Shown here: one piece after another, positions 1 through 7,931 of the stretch
How the letters are laid out: each line of letters opens with the position of its first letter
Numbering within the stretch: position 1 is the stretch's first letter
Source: Thalassobaculum fulvum
GTDB taxonomy: Bacteria > Pseudomonadota > Alphaproteobacteria > Thalassobaculales > Thalassobaculaceae
Assembly: GCF_014652915.1 (NCBI RefSeq)
Contig: NZ_BMZS01000002.1
Span: 44,590 to 108,589 of the forward strand
Direction: 5' to 3'
DNA length: 64,000 nucleotides
Translations under genes and position numbers: made by a program
The notes under the pieces: generated by a model
Seen by the model: the letters and a program-made list of their open reading frames with translations, nothing else
Databases searched by the model: none
What the model was told of the DNA's origin: nothing

Positions 1-1598
1 TCGGTATAGACGTAGCGGTCGTCGGCCGTCTGCTCGCCGCCGTACAGCGACAAGGTCCAGCTCTCCAGGGTGCCGGTGGTGCCGGCCTCGGTGTCGGCCA
101 CCCGCAGCGTCCAGTCGCCGAGCGAGCTCTCGCCGTACACCTGGGTGGTCATCAGCGACGTCGAGTCGCCGCTGTTCAGAAACGTCCCCATCTCGAAGAC
201 GTCGTCCGGCACGGCACCCCGGGGATCAAGCACGTTCAGAACGTTGTAGTCGGGGTTGTAGACGAGGTAGCTGGTGGTGCCCCGGGGCGAAACCAGCTCG
301 ATCCGCAGGTCGCCGATATCGCCATGCGGGAGCGTGACCTGCACCACCGCCGACTCGACCCGGATGTCCTGGGTGACGGTCACGGTCTGGCCGAGGCCGG
401 CCGGATCGCCGTCCGGGATCGCCTGCGGCGAGTCCACCGTGCTGTCCAGCACCGTCAGGTTGGCGGTGGTGTGAGCCTCGGCGTTCCAGGTCTCCGCCAG
501 CCGGGTCGCCGCCCGCGCGTCGACCTGGCCGAGGCCGAAGTCGTGACTGACCGTCAGCCCGCCGCCGTTCCAGTCGACCGCCCCGTTGGTGACCGTCGTC
601 CAGGGATAGCGGGTGATCTGATCGGCTGCGGATTCTGCAGCCGCGGCTCGTTCCGGATCGGAGTCGTCCGGGATGGTCGCGGAGCCGAAGATGACCCGGT
701 AGACATCGCTCTCGGTTAGCGGCGCCCCACCGGTATCGTAAGCCGAGTAGCCCAAGATCTCGGCGACGTCGCGATAGCCCAGACCGGGATTCGCCTGGAG
801 AACCAGGGCGGCCACCCCGGAGACGATGGGCGCCGAGAACGAGGTGCCGAGCGTAAGGTCGAACGCCGGTACCTGCATGCCGTCGTTGCCGATGACTTGA
901 TCGCCCGGCGCCGTGACGAAGACGTTCGCCCCCGGCGATGAGAACACCGCGATCCGGCCATCGTCGTCGGTCGCCGCGACGTTGATCTGGTACGGCGAGT
1001 TCTGCTGTTCGCCGTAGGTCGACAGCATGAGTTCCGTGCGCGAGTTGCCGGCACAGAAGACGTTGACCGTGCCGAGTCCATCCCGACCATCCGTTGCCAG
1101 AAGCTCCATGGCGGATGGGACTCCCGGCGTCTCGTCAAAGGAGTAGGAATAGAAGCTGTTGTTCGAGACGTCGAAGTCGCCGGCCGCGGAGAGCGCGCCC
1201 ACGATCGCATCGGCGTCGAACAGGCCGTTGGTCTCGGACGCCACGCGATAGCCGGTGAACGTCGCATCGTAGGCGACACCCACGACGCCTGCGCCGTTCA
1301 ACGGCGCCGCGACGAAACCGGCGACCTGGGTCCCGTGGGAGTAGACGCCGGAAGCTGCGACAGCATCGTCGGCTCCCGTCACGAAGTTCCGGTCGACGGA
1401 TGTATCGTAGTTGGCGGCCAAGTCCGGGTGGTCGTAGAACACCCCGTCGTCGATGACGACGACCCGGACGCCGACGCCGGTGTAGTCGGTCCAGGCGCCG
1501 TCGACCCGGACGTCCATGCCGGCGGTGCCGCCGGACTGCCCGGTGTTCTTCAGGTACCATTGCTGGTCGAACAGCGGCTCGACGACGGCCAGCGACAT
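1..1598 (-). CDS. S8 subtilisin-like protease with P domain (3' end outside window)
   Basis: Open frame from an ATG at 1598 with a GGGGGAGAGG ribosome site just upstream, running off the left edge. The S8 triad is visible: Asp in VVVIDDGV, His in SHGTQVAGF and Ser in GTSFSAPIVSG. It is followed by a beta-rich P/proprotein-convertase domain (VTLPHGDIGDLRIELVSP). No N-terminal signal peptide is present, so export may use a C-terminal type I (RTX-like) signal, as in the neighbour. It is a tandem paralogue of the gene at 1623-4061; the P-domain part is almost identical at DNA level while the catalytic part has diverged. The missing C-terminus presumably carries calcium-binding repeats (inference). 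Confidence 0.85.
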   Translation of the reverse strand, partial: MSLAVVEPLFDQQWYLKNTGQSGGTAGMDVRVDGAWTDYTGVGVRVVVIDDGVFYDHPDLAANYDTSVDRNFVTGADDAVAASGVYSHGTQVAGFVAAPLNGAGVVGVAYDATFTGYRVASETNGLFDADAIVGALSAAGDFDVSNNSFYSYSFDETPGVPSAMELLATDGRDGLGTVNVFCAGNSRTELMLSTYGEQQNSPYQINVAATDDDGRIAVFSSPGANVFVTAPGDQVIGNDGMQVPAFDLTLGTSFSAPIVSGVAALVLQANPGLGYRDVAEILGYSAYDTGGAPLTESDVYRVIFGSATIPDDSDPERAAAAESAADQITRYPWTTVTNGAVDWNGGGLTVSHDFGLGQVDARAATRLAETWNAEAHTTANLTVLDSTVDSPQAIPDGDPAGLGQTVTVTQDIRVESAVVQVTLPHGDIGDLRIELVSPRGTTSYLVYNPDYNVLNVLDPRGAVPDDVFEMGTFLNSGDSTSLMTTQVYGESSLGDWTLRVADTEAGTTGTLESWTLSLYGGEQTADDRYVYT

Positions 1599-1622
1599 CG
1601 CGCCTCTCCCCCTGGCCTTGCC

Positions 1623-4061
1623 TCAGGCGCCGACCCAGTCGGCGGCTGCCTGGGCCATTCGGCCCTCGGCGATGCCGGCGCGCAGGAAGTGGTCGAGCGG
1701 ATTGACGCCGGCCGCCGCGACGTCCGGGTTCAGGGCCAGATAGAGATCGGTGTCGAAGAACGCCGACGGGTCGCGGCCCTCCTGCCAGCCGAACTCCGCG
1801 TAATGCTGCAGCGGGTTGACCCCGGAGGCGGCCACGTCCGGGTTGTCGGCGAGGTAGCCGGCGCTGTCGAAGAACGCGTTGGCCGCCCGGCCCTCGTCGG
1901 CCCCGAAGGCCAGATAGTGAGCGTAGGCGGTGTCGACGGTGTAGCCGGCCGCCGCCAGGTCCGGGCTCATCGCCAGATACAGTGCCGCATCGAAGCCGAT
2001 GTCCGACAACTCCGAAGGCACCGCGACCGCGGTGTAGCCGTCGTCGAACCCCAGCACCTCGACGTTCTCGAGGGTGTCGCTGCCGTCGGCACCGGTCAGC
2101 AAGACGGTGCCATCGGCGTTCGCGGTGAGCACATAGCCTCCGCTGTCGCCGGAAAAGATGGCGACGTCGAGCGCCCGGCCGCCGTCGATGGTGTCGTCGC
2201 CGGCAGCGCCCGAGAGCCGGTCGTCGCCGCGCCCGCCGATCAGGTGGTTGGCCGCCGCCGAGCCGGTCAGGGTGTCGTTGCCGTCGCCGGTGTACAGGTT
2301 CTCGATAGCCGTGCCGTCGGCGATCGCGACCGCCGCGCCGTCGATGGTTCCGCCGGCCGTCAGGTCGATGGCGACGTCGCCGGAGACCGCCGACGCGTTC
2401 AGGGTGTCGATGCCACCGTCGGTGTCGGTCAGCACCGCCCGGGAGGTCTCGTCGGCCGACAGCTCGCCGTACTGGTCGGTATAGACGTAGCGGTCGTCGG
2501 CCGTCTGCTCGCCGCCGTACAGCGACAAGGTCCAGCTCTCCAGGGTGCCGGTCGTGCCGGTCGCGGTGTCGGCCACCCGCAGCGTCCAGTCGCCGAGCGA
2601 GCTCTCGCCGTACACCTGGGTGGTCATCAGGTCGGCGGTGTCGCCGCTCGCCAGGAACGTGCCGTTTGCCAGTAACTCGTCGGGCAGCGGTCCGCGCCCC
2701 AGGATCCCGTAGATGTCGTAGTCGGGGTTGTAGACGAGGTAGCTGGTGGTGCCCCGGGGCGAAACCAGCTCGATCCGCAGGTCGCCGATGTCGCCATGCG
2801 GGAGCGTGACCTGCACCACCGCCGACTCGACCCGGATGTCCTGGGTGACGGTCACGGTCTGGCCGATGCCGGCCGGATCGCCGTCCGGGATCGCCTGCGG
2901 CGAGTCCACCGTGCTGTCCAGCACCGTCAGGTTGGCGGCGGTGTGGGCGTCGGCATTCCAGGTCTCCGCCAGCCGGGTCGCCGCCCGGGCGTCGACCTGG
3001 CCGAGGCCGAAATCGTGGCTGACCGTCAGGCCGCCGCCGTTCCAGTCGACCGCCCCGTTGGTGACCGTCGTCCAGGGATAGCTGGTCACGAGGTCCGCAG
3101 CCCGCTCGAAGGCGTCGGTCACTTCATCGGAGAAATCGTCGGGGATCGTGCTGGAGCCGAAGGCATCCTGGTAGATGTCCTCGGCCGTGAGCGGCGCGCC
3201 GCCGGTATCGTAGGCTGAGTACCCGAGGATCTCGAAGACGTCCCGGTAGCCGAGTTCCGGATTTGCTTCCAGCACCAGGGCGGAGACGCCCGAGACGATC
3301 GGCGCCGAGAACGACGTGCCCTTGGTCAGGTCGTACCCGAAGCTGTCGAGGCCGTCGAGGCCGAGCACCCCGGTTCCAGGTGCCGCCAGGAAGACGTTGG
3401 CCCCGGGCGTGGAGAAGGCCGCGATCCGGCCGTCGTCGTCGGTCGCGGCAACGTTCATCTGATAGGGCGAATTCTGCAGGCCGCCGTATGTCGACAGGAT
3501 GGTCTCGTAGCGCTCGTTGCCGGCCGCAAAGACGTGCACGGTTCCGAGCCCGTCCCGCCCGAAGGTCGCCGTGTCCTCGGCCCCGGCGAGAAGCACCGCG
3601 TCCTGCGAGAATATCTCGTTGCCGTAGCTGTTGTTGCTGATGTCGAAAGCGCCTGTGGCAGGAAAGCCCTCGTCGAGCCCGATGAAGTCCCCTCCGTCGT
3701 CGGTCACCCGATACGCCGTGAACGTCGCGTCGAACGCGACGCCGACGATCCCGGCGGTGTCCTGCGTCGATGCGATGAACCCGGCGACCTGGGTCCCGTG
3801 CGAGTATTCGCCGGCCACCGCCATGCCGTCGTCGACGTTCGTCACGAAGTTGTAGTCGACGCTCGCATCGTAGTTCCCGGCGAGATCTTGGTGCTGGTGG
3901 AACGCCCCGTCGTCGACCACGACGACCCGGACCCCGTCGCCGGTATAATCCGTCCAGGCGCCGTCGACCCGGATGTCCATCCCGGCGGTTCCGCCCGACT
4001 GGCCGGTGTTGCGCAGGTACCACTGATCGCCGAACAGCGGATCGCTTGGCGTGAAGGTCAC
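1623..4061 (-). CDS. Secreted S8 subtilisin-like protease with P domain, RTX-like repeats and C-terminal NPDV repeats
   Basis: Start GTG at 4061 is chosen because GGGGAGAGG lies just upstream and the N-terminus then aligns with the paralogue; an in-frame GTG at 4079 is the alternative. Domains in order: S8 peptidase about residues 8-330 with Asp50, His88 (SHGTQVAGF) and a Ser near 250 (GTSFSAPIVSG); P domain about 390-520; a short glycine/aspartate calcium-binding block (GNDTLTGSAAANHLIGG, GRGDDRLSGAAGDDTIDGG) near 590-640; then four C-terminal repeats of about 45 residues built on FDxxLYLAxNPDVAAxGVNPL and HYxxFGxxEGR. No N-terminal signal and RTX motifs suggest type I secretion (inference). 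The neighbouring 5' half-gene is a tandem duplicate. Confidence 0.88.
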   Translation of the reverse strand: MTFTPSDPLFGDQWYLRNTGQSGGTAGMDIRVDGAWTDYTGDGVRVVVVDDGAFHQHQDLAGNYDASVDYNFVTNVDDGMAVAGEYSHGTQVAGFIASTQDTAGIVGVAFDATFTAYRVTDDGGDFIGLDEGFPATGAFDISNNSYGNEIFSQDAVLLAGAEDTATFGRDGLGTVHVFAAGNERYETILSTYGGLQNSPYQMNVAATDDDGRIAAFSTPGANVFLAAPGTGVLGLDGLDSFGYDLTKGTSFSAPIVSGVSALVLEANPELGYRDVFEILGYSAYDTGGAPLTAEDIYQDAFGSSTIPDDFSDEVTDAFERAADLVTSYPWTTVTNGAVDWNGGGLTVSHDFGLGQVDARAATRLAETWNADAHTAANLTVLDSTVDSPQAIPDGDPAGIGQTVTVTQDIRVESAVVQVTLPHGDIGDLRIELVSPRGTTSYLVYNPDYDIYGILGRGPLPDELLANGTFLASGDTADLMTTQVYGESSLGDWTLRVADTATGTTGTLESWTLSLYGGEQTADDRYVYTDQYGELSADETSRAVLTDTDGGIDTLNASAVSGDVAIDLTAGGTIDGAAVAIADGTAIENLYTGDGNDTLTGSAAANHLIGGRGDDRLSGAAGDDTIDGGRALDVAIFSGDSGGYVLTANADGTVLLTGADGSDTLENVEVLGFDDGYTAVAVPSELSDIGFDAALYLAMSPDLAAAGYTVDTAYAHYLAFGADEGRAANAFFDSAGYLADNPDVAASGVNPLQHYAEFGWQEGRDPSAFFDTDLYLALNPDVAAAGVNPLDHFLRAGIAEGRMAQAAADWVGA

Positions 4062-4139
4062 GGCCCCTCTCCCCGTCACAGGTCGCTCCCGGGAACATAC
4101 CTATGCGACGCCCGGCCCGGGTCAACGGCGGCGGCGGAG

Positions 4140-4174
4140 TTTGAGACGGACGGGCGAAACTTTGAGACGGACGG
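4140..4174. promoter_or_regulatory. Direct repeat TTTGAGACGGACGG x2, 21-bp phase, in divergent intergenic region
   Basis: Two exact 14-bp copies at 4140-4153 and 4161-4174 lie between the divergent subtilase and TPR-oxygenase genes. The start-to-start distance of 21 bp is two helical turns, as expected for a dimeric activator or repressor bound to one DNA face. The rest of 4062-4257 shows no gene. The bound regulator is unknown. Confidence 0.4.
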
Positions 4175-4257
4175 TGCACCGCGACGCTGCGGACTCCCGC
4201 TGCCGGCCGTCCTGGGCGAGTATCCCGCTGCCAGACCGACCGCACAGGAACCCGGCC

Positions 4258-5739
4258 ATGACCGACGCGCTTCAAGCCGCACTAGCCGACGCGGCAAGCC
4301 TCCTGTCGCAGGGCCACCGGGCCGAGGCGGAGCGGGCCTATGCCGCGATCCTCGCCGGCGCACCGGGCACGCCGGCCGCCCTCGCCCAGCTCGGGGTGCT
4401 GGCCCTGCAGCGGGGGGACGCCAGCCGGGCCGCGGAGCTGCTGGCGCAGGCGGCCGCGAAGATGCCGTGGGTCGCCGCCCTGCACGCCAATCTCGGCACC
4501 GCCCGGCGTCGCCTGGAGCACCATGCCGACGCCGTCGAACCGCTGCGGCGGGCGGCCCTGCTGGCGCCCGGCGCCGGGCCCTACGCCGCCCTGGGTCTCG
4601 CCGCCAGCCAGGCCGGCAGACGTCGCCTCGCGACCGCCGCCCTGCGGATCGCCACCGCCCTGGCGCCGGTCGATCCGGACCTCTGGTACAATCTGGGGGT
4701 CGTGCTGATGGAGGACGGCCGGCTGGCCGACGCGGCCGCCGCCTACCGCCGGCACGGCCGTCTGCTGCGCGGCCGGCCAGCCAACCAGGATGGACGGGCT
4801 GGCACCGACCCGCTGCCCGCCCTGCCGACCGAGCCGGTGCGGCCGATCTCGCGCCTGACCTGCAAGCACCGGCTGGAGCACGACCGCGACCAGCTGCGCT
4901 GGCTGCGCGACCGCAGCCTGCTGCCCGACGACCTCGCCGGCGAGCCGGAGGCCTATCAGGCGGTGCTCGACGGGCTGAGCGACGACGAACGCGCGGCGAT
5001 CAGCTTCACCCTGCCGGAGGACCGGTTCGCGCCGATCGCCCGCAGCTACGGCCGGTTCGTCCGGCTGGAGCCGTCGAACTGGGGCGACCGGCCGGCACTG
5101 TCGGACGCGGTCGACTGGCCGGCGATGGAGGAAGCGTTCCTGGCCGGCGATCCGCGTGCGGTGACCGTCGACGGCGTGCTGACCGACGCGGCGCTGGCGG
5201 CGCTCCGCCGGGTCTGCCGCGCCTCCACCTTCTGGCACCAGATCAAGGGCGCCGGCTATCTCGGGGCGTATTTCCGGGAGGGCTTCAACGACCCGCTGGT
5301 CGTGCGCATCGCCGAGGAGCTGCGGGCCCGCCTGCCCCGGGTGCTGGGCGGCCTGCCGGCGCGGGTGATCTGGGCCTACAGCTACGACCAGGGCATGGTC
5401 GGCATCAACCCGCACGCCGACTTCGCGGCCGTGAACATGAATTTCTGGATCACCGTGGACGAGGCCAACCTGGACCCGGAGACCGGCGGCCTGCTGGTGT
5501 ACCGCAAGGCGGCCCCGCCGGAATGGGACTTCCGGACCTACAACACGACCTCGGCCGACTTCATCTACGACTATCTCGGCGAACGCCGTACCGACGTGAT
5601 CCGGGTGCCGCACCGCGCCAACCGGGCGCTGCTGTTCGACAGCCGGCTGATCCACGAGACCGACGTGTTCCGGTTCAAGCCGGGGTTCGAGAACCGCCGG
5701 ATCAACATCACCATGCTGTTCGGCGAGGGCGGGAAGTAG
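4258..5739 (+). CDS. TPR protein fused to a 2-oxoglutarate/Fe(II) oxygenase-like domain
   Basis: 493 residues from ATG 4258 (MTDALQAALADAASLL). The N-terminal third, about residues 1-170, is alanine-rich tetratricopeptide repeats (RAEAERAYAAIL, DASRAAELLAQAA, VEPLRRAALLAPG). The C-terminal part shows the facial triad of the double-stranded beta-helix dioxygenases: HAD near residue 387, distal His in LLFDSRLIHETD, and the 2-oxoglutarate-binding arginine in ENRRINITMLFG. The family hydroxylates proteins or small molecules; the substrate here is unknown, and the TPRs suggest a protein partner. The longer open frame upstream of 4258 is not used because MTDALQ starts the TPR helix cleanly. Confidence 0.75.
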   Translation: MTDALQAALADAASLLSQGHRAEAERAYAAILAGAPGTPAALAQLGVLALQRGDASRAAELLAQAAAKMPWVAALHANLGTARRRLEHHADAVEPLRRAALLAPGAGPYAALGLAASQAGRRRLATAALRIATALAPVDPDLWYNLGVVLMEDGRLADAAAAYRRHGRLLRGRPANQDGRAGTDPLPALPTEPVRPISRLTCKHRLEHDRDQLRWLRDRSLLPDDLAGEPEAYQAVLDGLSDDERAAISFTLPEDRFAPIARSYGRFVRLEPSNWGDRPALSDAVDWPAMEEAFLAGDPRAVTVDGVLTDAALAALRRVCRASTFWHQIKGAGYLGAYFREGFNDPLVVRIAEELRARLPRVLGGLPARVIWAYSYDQGMVGINPHADFAAVNMNFWITVDEANLDPETGGLLVYRKAAPPEWDFRTYNTTSADFIYDYLGERRTDVIRVPHRANRALLFDSRLIHETDVFRFKPGFENRRINITMLFGEGGK

Positions 5740-5751
5740 CCGCCCGCCCCG

Positions 5752-6687
5752 TCAGCCGTCGGCCAGCAGCCGGGTGCCCTGCCAGGCGCCTTCGCGCACC
5801 ATGTCCGCCGTCTCCGCCAGCAGCGTGTCGGCGAAGATCCGCACGGCGTTGGTGGCCGGCCGGACCAGAGAGCGGGTCAGCACCAGCTTGCGGGTCGGCG
5901 TCGGGCCCTCGATCGGGGCGGTGCGCAACGAGCCCGCCTTCCGCTCCGCGTCGACCGCGGCCAGCGGCAGGACGGTGTGGCCGAGCCCGCGCGCGACGAG
6001 GTCCTTGAGGGTTTGCAGCGAGTCCGCCTCGACCGTCACTCGCAGGCCTATGCCGAGGTCCGCCGCCTGGCGTTCCAGCAGGGTCCGCAGCCCGTGCCGC
6101 GGCCCCGGCAGGATCATCGGCAGCCCGGCCAGGGCGGCGAAGGGCGTCGCCCGGTCCGGGCCGAGGCCCGAGGCGCGCGAGCCGATCAGGAACAGGGTCT
6201 CCTCGATCAGCGGCTCGGAGCGGACATGGCGGGTCGCCCCGGTCTCGTACATCACCGCGAGGTCGAGATCGCCCCGCTGCAGCATGTCGAGGAGATAGCC
6301 GCTGAAGGCAGGCACGACGCGCACCGTCACCTCCGGATAGTCGCGCAGGAACCGCTCGACCAGACGCCCGGCGATCACCTCGCCGGCGGTCGGCGGCACG
6401 CCCAGGCTGACGGTGCCCTTGACCGCCCCGCGCTCGGCCGAGACCTCGGCGCGGGTGTCCTCGACCAGCCGCAGGATCGCGGTGGCCCGCTCGGCGAGGA
6501 TCTGGCCGGCGGCGGTCGGCACCATGCCGCGGCCGTGGCGCGCGAACAGCCGGACCCCGAGCTCGTCCTCCAGCAGGCGGATCTGCCGGCCGAGCGCCGG
6601 CTGGGCGACGTGCAGCCGGTCGGCCGCCCGGCTGAGGCTGCCGAGCTCCGCGACCTGCAGGAATGTCCTGAGCTGCCGGAGATCCAT
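5752..6687 (-). CDS. LysR-family transcriptional regulator
   Basis: 311 residues, the normal family length. Winged helix-turn-helix at residues 1-60 (MDLRQLRTFLQVAELGSLSR, AADRLHVAQPALGRQI), then a periplasmic-binding-like effector domain about 90-300. It is divergent from the ThDP decarboxylase operon at 6794, and a T-N11-A dyad lies in the shared 106-bp gap, so it most likely controls that operon and itself. The inducer is unknown; by genomic logic it would be the operon substrate. Confidence 0.9.
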   Translation of the reverse strand: MDLRQLRTFLQVAELGSLSRAADRLHVAQPALGRQIRLLEDELGVRLFARHGRGMVPTAAGQILAERATAILRLVEDTRAEVSAERGAVKGTVSLGVPPTAGEVIAGRLVERFLRDYPEVTVRVVPAFSGYLLDMLQRGDLDLAVMYETGATRHVRSEPLIEETLFLIGSRASGLGPDRATPFAALAGLPMILPGPRHGLRTLLERQAADLGIGLRVTVEADSLQTLKDLVARGLGHTVLPLAAVDAERKAGSLRTAPIEGPTPTRKLVLTRSLVRPATNAVRIFADTLLAETADMVREGAWQGTRLLADG

Positions 6688-6703
6688 GAGCTAGATAATA
6701 ACG

Positions 6704-6726
6704 GCATATCTGAATAAGAAATATGC
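6704..6726. promoter_or_regulatory. Candidate LysR-type operator: GCATAT-N11-ATATGC
   Basis: A perfect 6-bp dyad, GCATAT at 6704-6709 and ATATGC at 6721-6726, separated by exactly 11 bases, matches the LysR-type T-N11-A box. It lies in a locally AT-rich stretch between the divergent LysR gene (start 6687) and the ThDP operon (start 6794), the classical position for autoregulation and target activation. Confidence 0.6.
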
Positions 6727-6793
6727 TTCTCGTGTTTCTCTCGACCGCCCGGTAAGCCGGACCCCGCCGCAGTTCGGACCATGTGGAGGCGAG

Positions 6794-7330
6794 ATGACCG
6801 CGATGCCGGCCGTGCAGGCCCCGTCATGGCAGGACGAGATCCTGCCGACCCTCAAGAGCTTCGACGTGAAGCACGTGGTCTACGTGCCCGACGCCGGGCA
6901 CGCCGCCGCGATCCGCGGCGCCGAACAGGACAACGACATCGTGTCGGTCGCCCTGACCACCGAGGAGGAAGGCATCGGCTACCTCGCCGGCGCCTGGCTC
7001 GGCGGTGAGCGCGGGGCGCTGCTGATGCAGTCGAGCGGGGTCGGCAACTGCCTGAACACCCTGGCGCTGCAGACCATGACCCGGTTCCCGCTGCTGATGC
7101 TGGTGACCATGCGGGGCGACTGGGCCGAGTTCAATCCCTGGCAGAACCTGATGGGCCAGGCCACCGAGGCGGCGCTGAAGCTGATGGGGGTGCGGACCTG
7201 GCGGGCCGACCACCCGGCCGACATCCGGCGCCTGGTGCACGGCGCCGCGACCATGGCGTTCAACGGCGGCGAGGCCTGCGCCGTGCTGCTCGGCCAGAGC
7301 CTGATCGGCGAAAAGAAGTGGGTGAAGTGA
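6794..7330 (+). CDS. ThDP decarboxylase, pyrimidine-binding subunit (sulfopyruvate decarboxylase alpha-like)
   Basis: 178 residues from ATG 6794 with GGAGG upstream. It corresponds to the PYR half of a ThDP enzyme: the cofactor-activating glutamate lies in LTTEEEGIGYLAGAWLGG, and the core has the usual SSGVGN turn. Separate PYR and PP polypeptides of this size are typical of sulfopyruvate decarboxylase (ComD/ComE) and related phosphonopyruvate decarboxylases. The PP half is the next gene, one base downstream of the stop. Likely role: decarboxylation of a 2-oxo acid; the exact substrate cannot be read from sequence. It is the first gene of a LysR-controlled operon with an acyl-CoA dehydrogenase and a CoA-transferase. 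Confidence 0.75.
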   Translation: MTAMPAVQAPSWQDEILPTLKSFDVKHVVYVPDAGHAAAIRGAEQDNDIVSVALTTEEEGIGYLAGAWLGGERGALLMQSSGVGNCLNTLALQTMTRFPLLMLVTMRGDWAEFNPWQNLMGQATEAALKLMGVRTWRADHPADIRRLVHGAATMAFNGGEACAVLLGQSLIGEKKWVK

Positions 7331-7331
7331 G

Positions 7332-7913
7332 ATGAACGCTGCTCTCGACCGCCGCACCGTCGCGGCGACGCTCCTCCAGGATCGCGGCGACCTGCTGGTC
7401 GTCACCGGGCTCGGCTCGGCCAGCTACGACGCCTTCGCGGCCGGCGACCACGACGGCAATTACTACCTCTGGGCCGCCATGGGCAGTGCCGCGACGGTCG
7501 GCTTCGGCCTCGCCATGACCCGGCGCGAACGCCCGGTCCTGGTGCTGACCGGCGACGGCGAGATGCTGATGGGCCTGGGTGCGCTGGCGTCGATCGGCCA
7601 GAAGCTGCCGCCGAACCTGACCATCGCCGTGCTCGACAACGGCCACTACGGCGAGACCGGCATGCAGGCCAGCCACACCGGCCGCGGCATCGAGCTGTCC
7701 CGGTTCGCGGCCGCCGCCAACTTCCCGTGGACCGGCGTGGTGACCGACATGGACGGCGTGGCGGCACTGCGCGAGCGCATCCACGCGAGGAGCGGCACCA
7801 CGTTCGCCAGCATCAAGATCGCGGCCGACGAGCTGCCGCGCGTCCTGCCGCCGCGCGACGGCGTGCACGTGAAGAACCGCTTCCGGGCCGCCCTCGGCCT
7901 GGCGACGATCTGA
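7332..7913 (+). CDS. ThDP decarboxylase, pyrophosphate-binding subunit (sulfopyruvate decarboxylase beta-like)
   Basis: 193 residues. It carries the diphosphate/Mg-binding signature starting GDGEMLMGLGALASIG and ending LDNGHYGET, about residues 75-103, as in ComE and phosphonopyruvate decarboxylase. It pairs with the preceding PYR subunit; the two genes are one base apart, implying stoichiometric synthesis of an alpha/beta enzyme. A shared operon with acyl-CoA dehydrogenase and CoA-transferase is unusual for coenzyme M synthesis and argues for a catabolic 2-oxo acid route (inference). Confidence 0.75.
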   Translation: MNAALDRRTVAATLLQDRGDLLVVTGLGSASYDAFAAGDHDGNYYLWAAMGSAATVGFGLAMTRRERPVLVLTGDGEMLMGLGALASIGQKLPPNLTIAVLDNGHYGETGMQASHTGRGIELSRFAAAANFPWTGVVTDMDGVAALRERIHARSGTTFASIKIAADELPRVLPPRDGVHVKNRFRAALGLATI

Positions 7914-7931
7914 CCGCCCACGGAGGAACCG

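Noticed and set aside
1335-2675. Long plus-strand open frame opposite the subtilases
   Set aside because: A shadow of the GC-rich minus-strand coding frame; arginine/valine/glycine-rich without domains or ribosome site.
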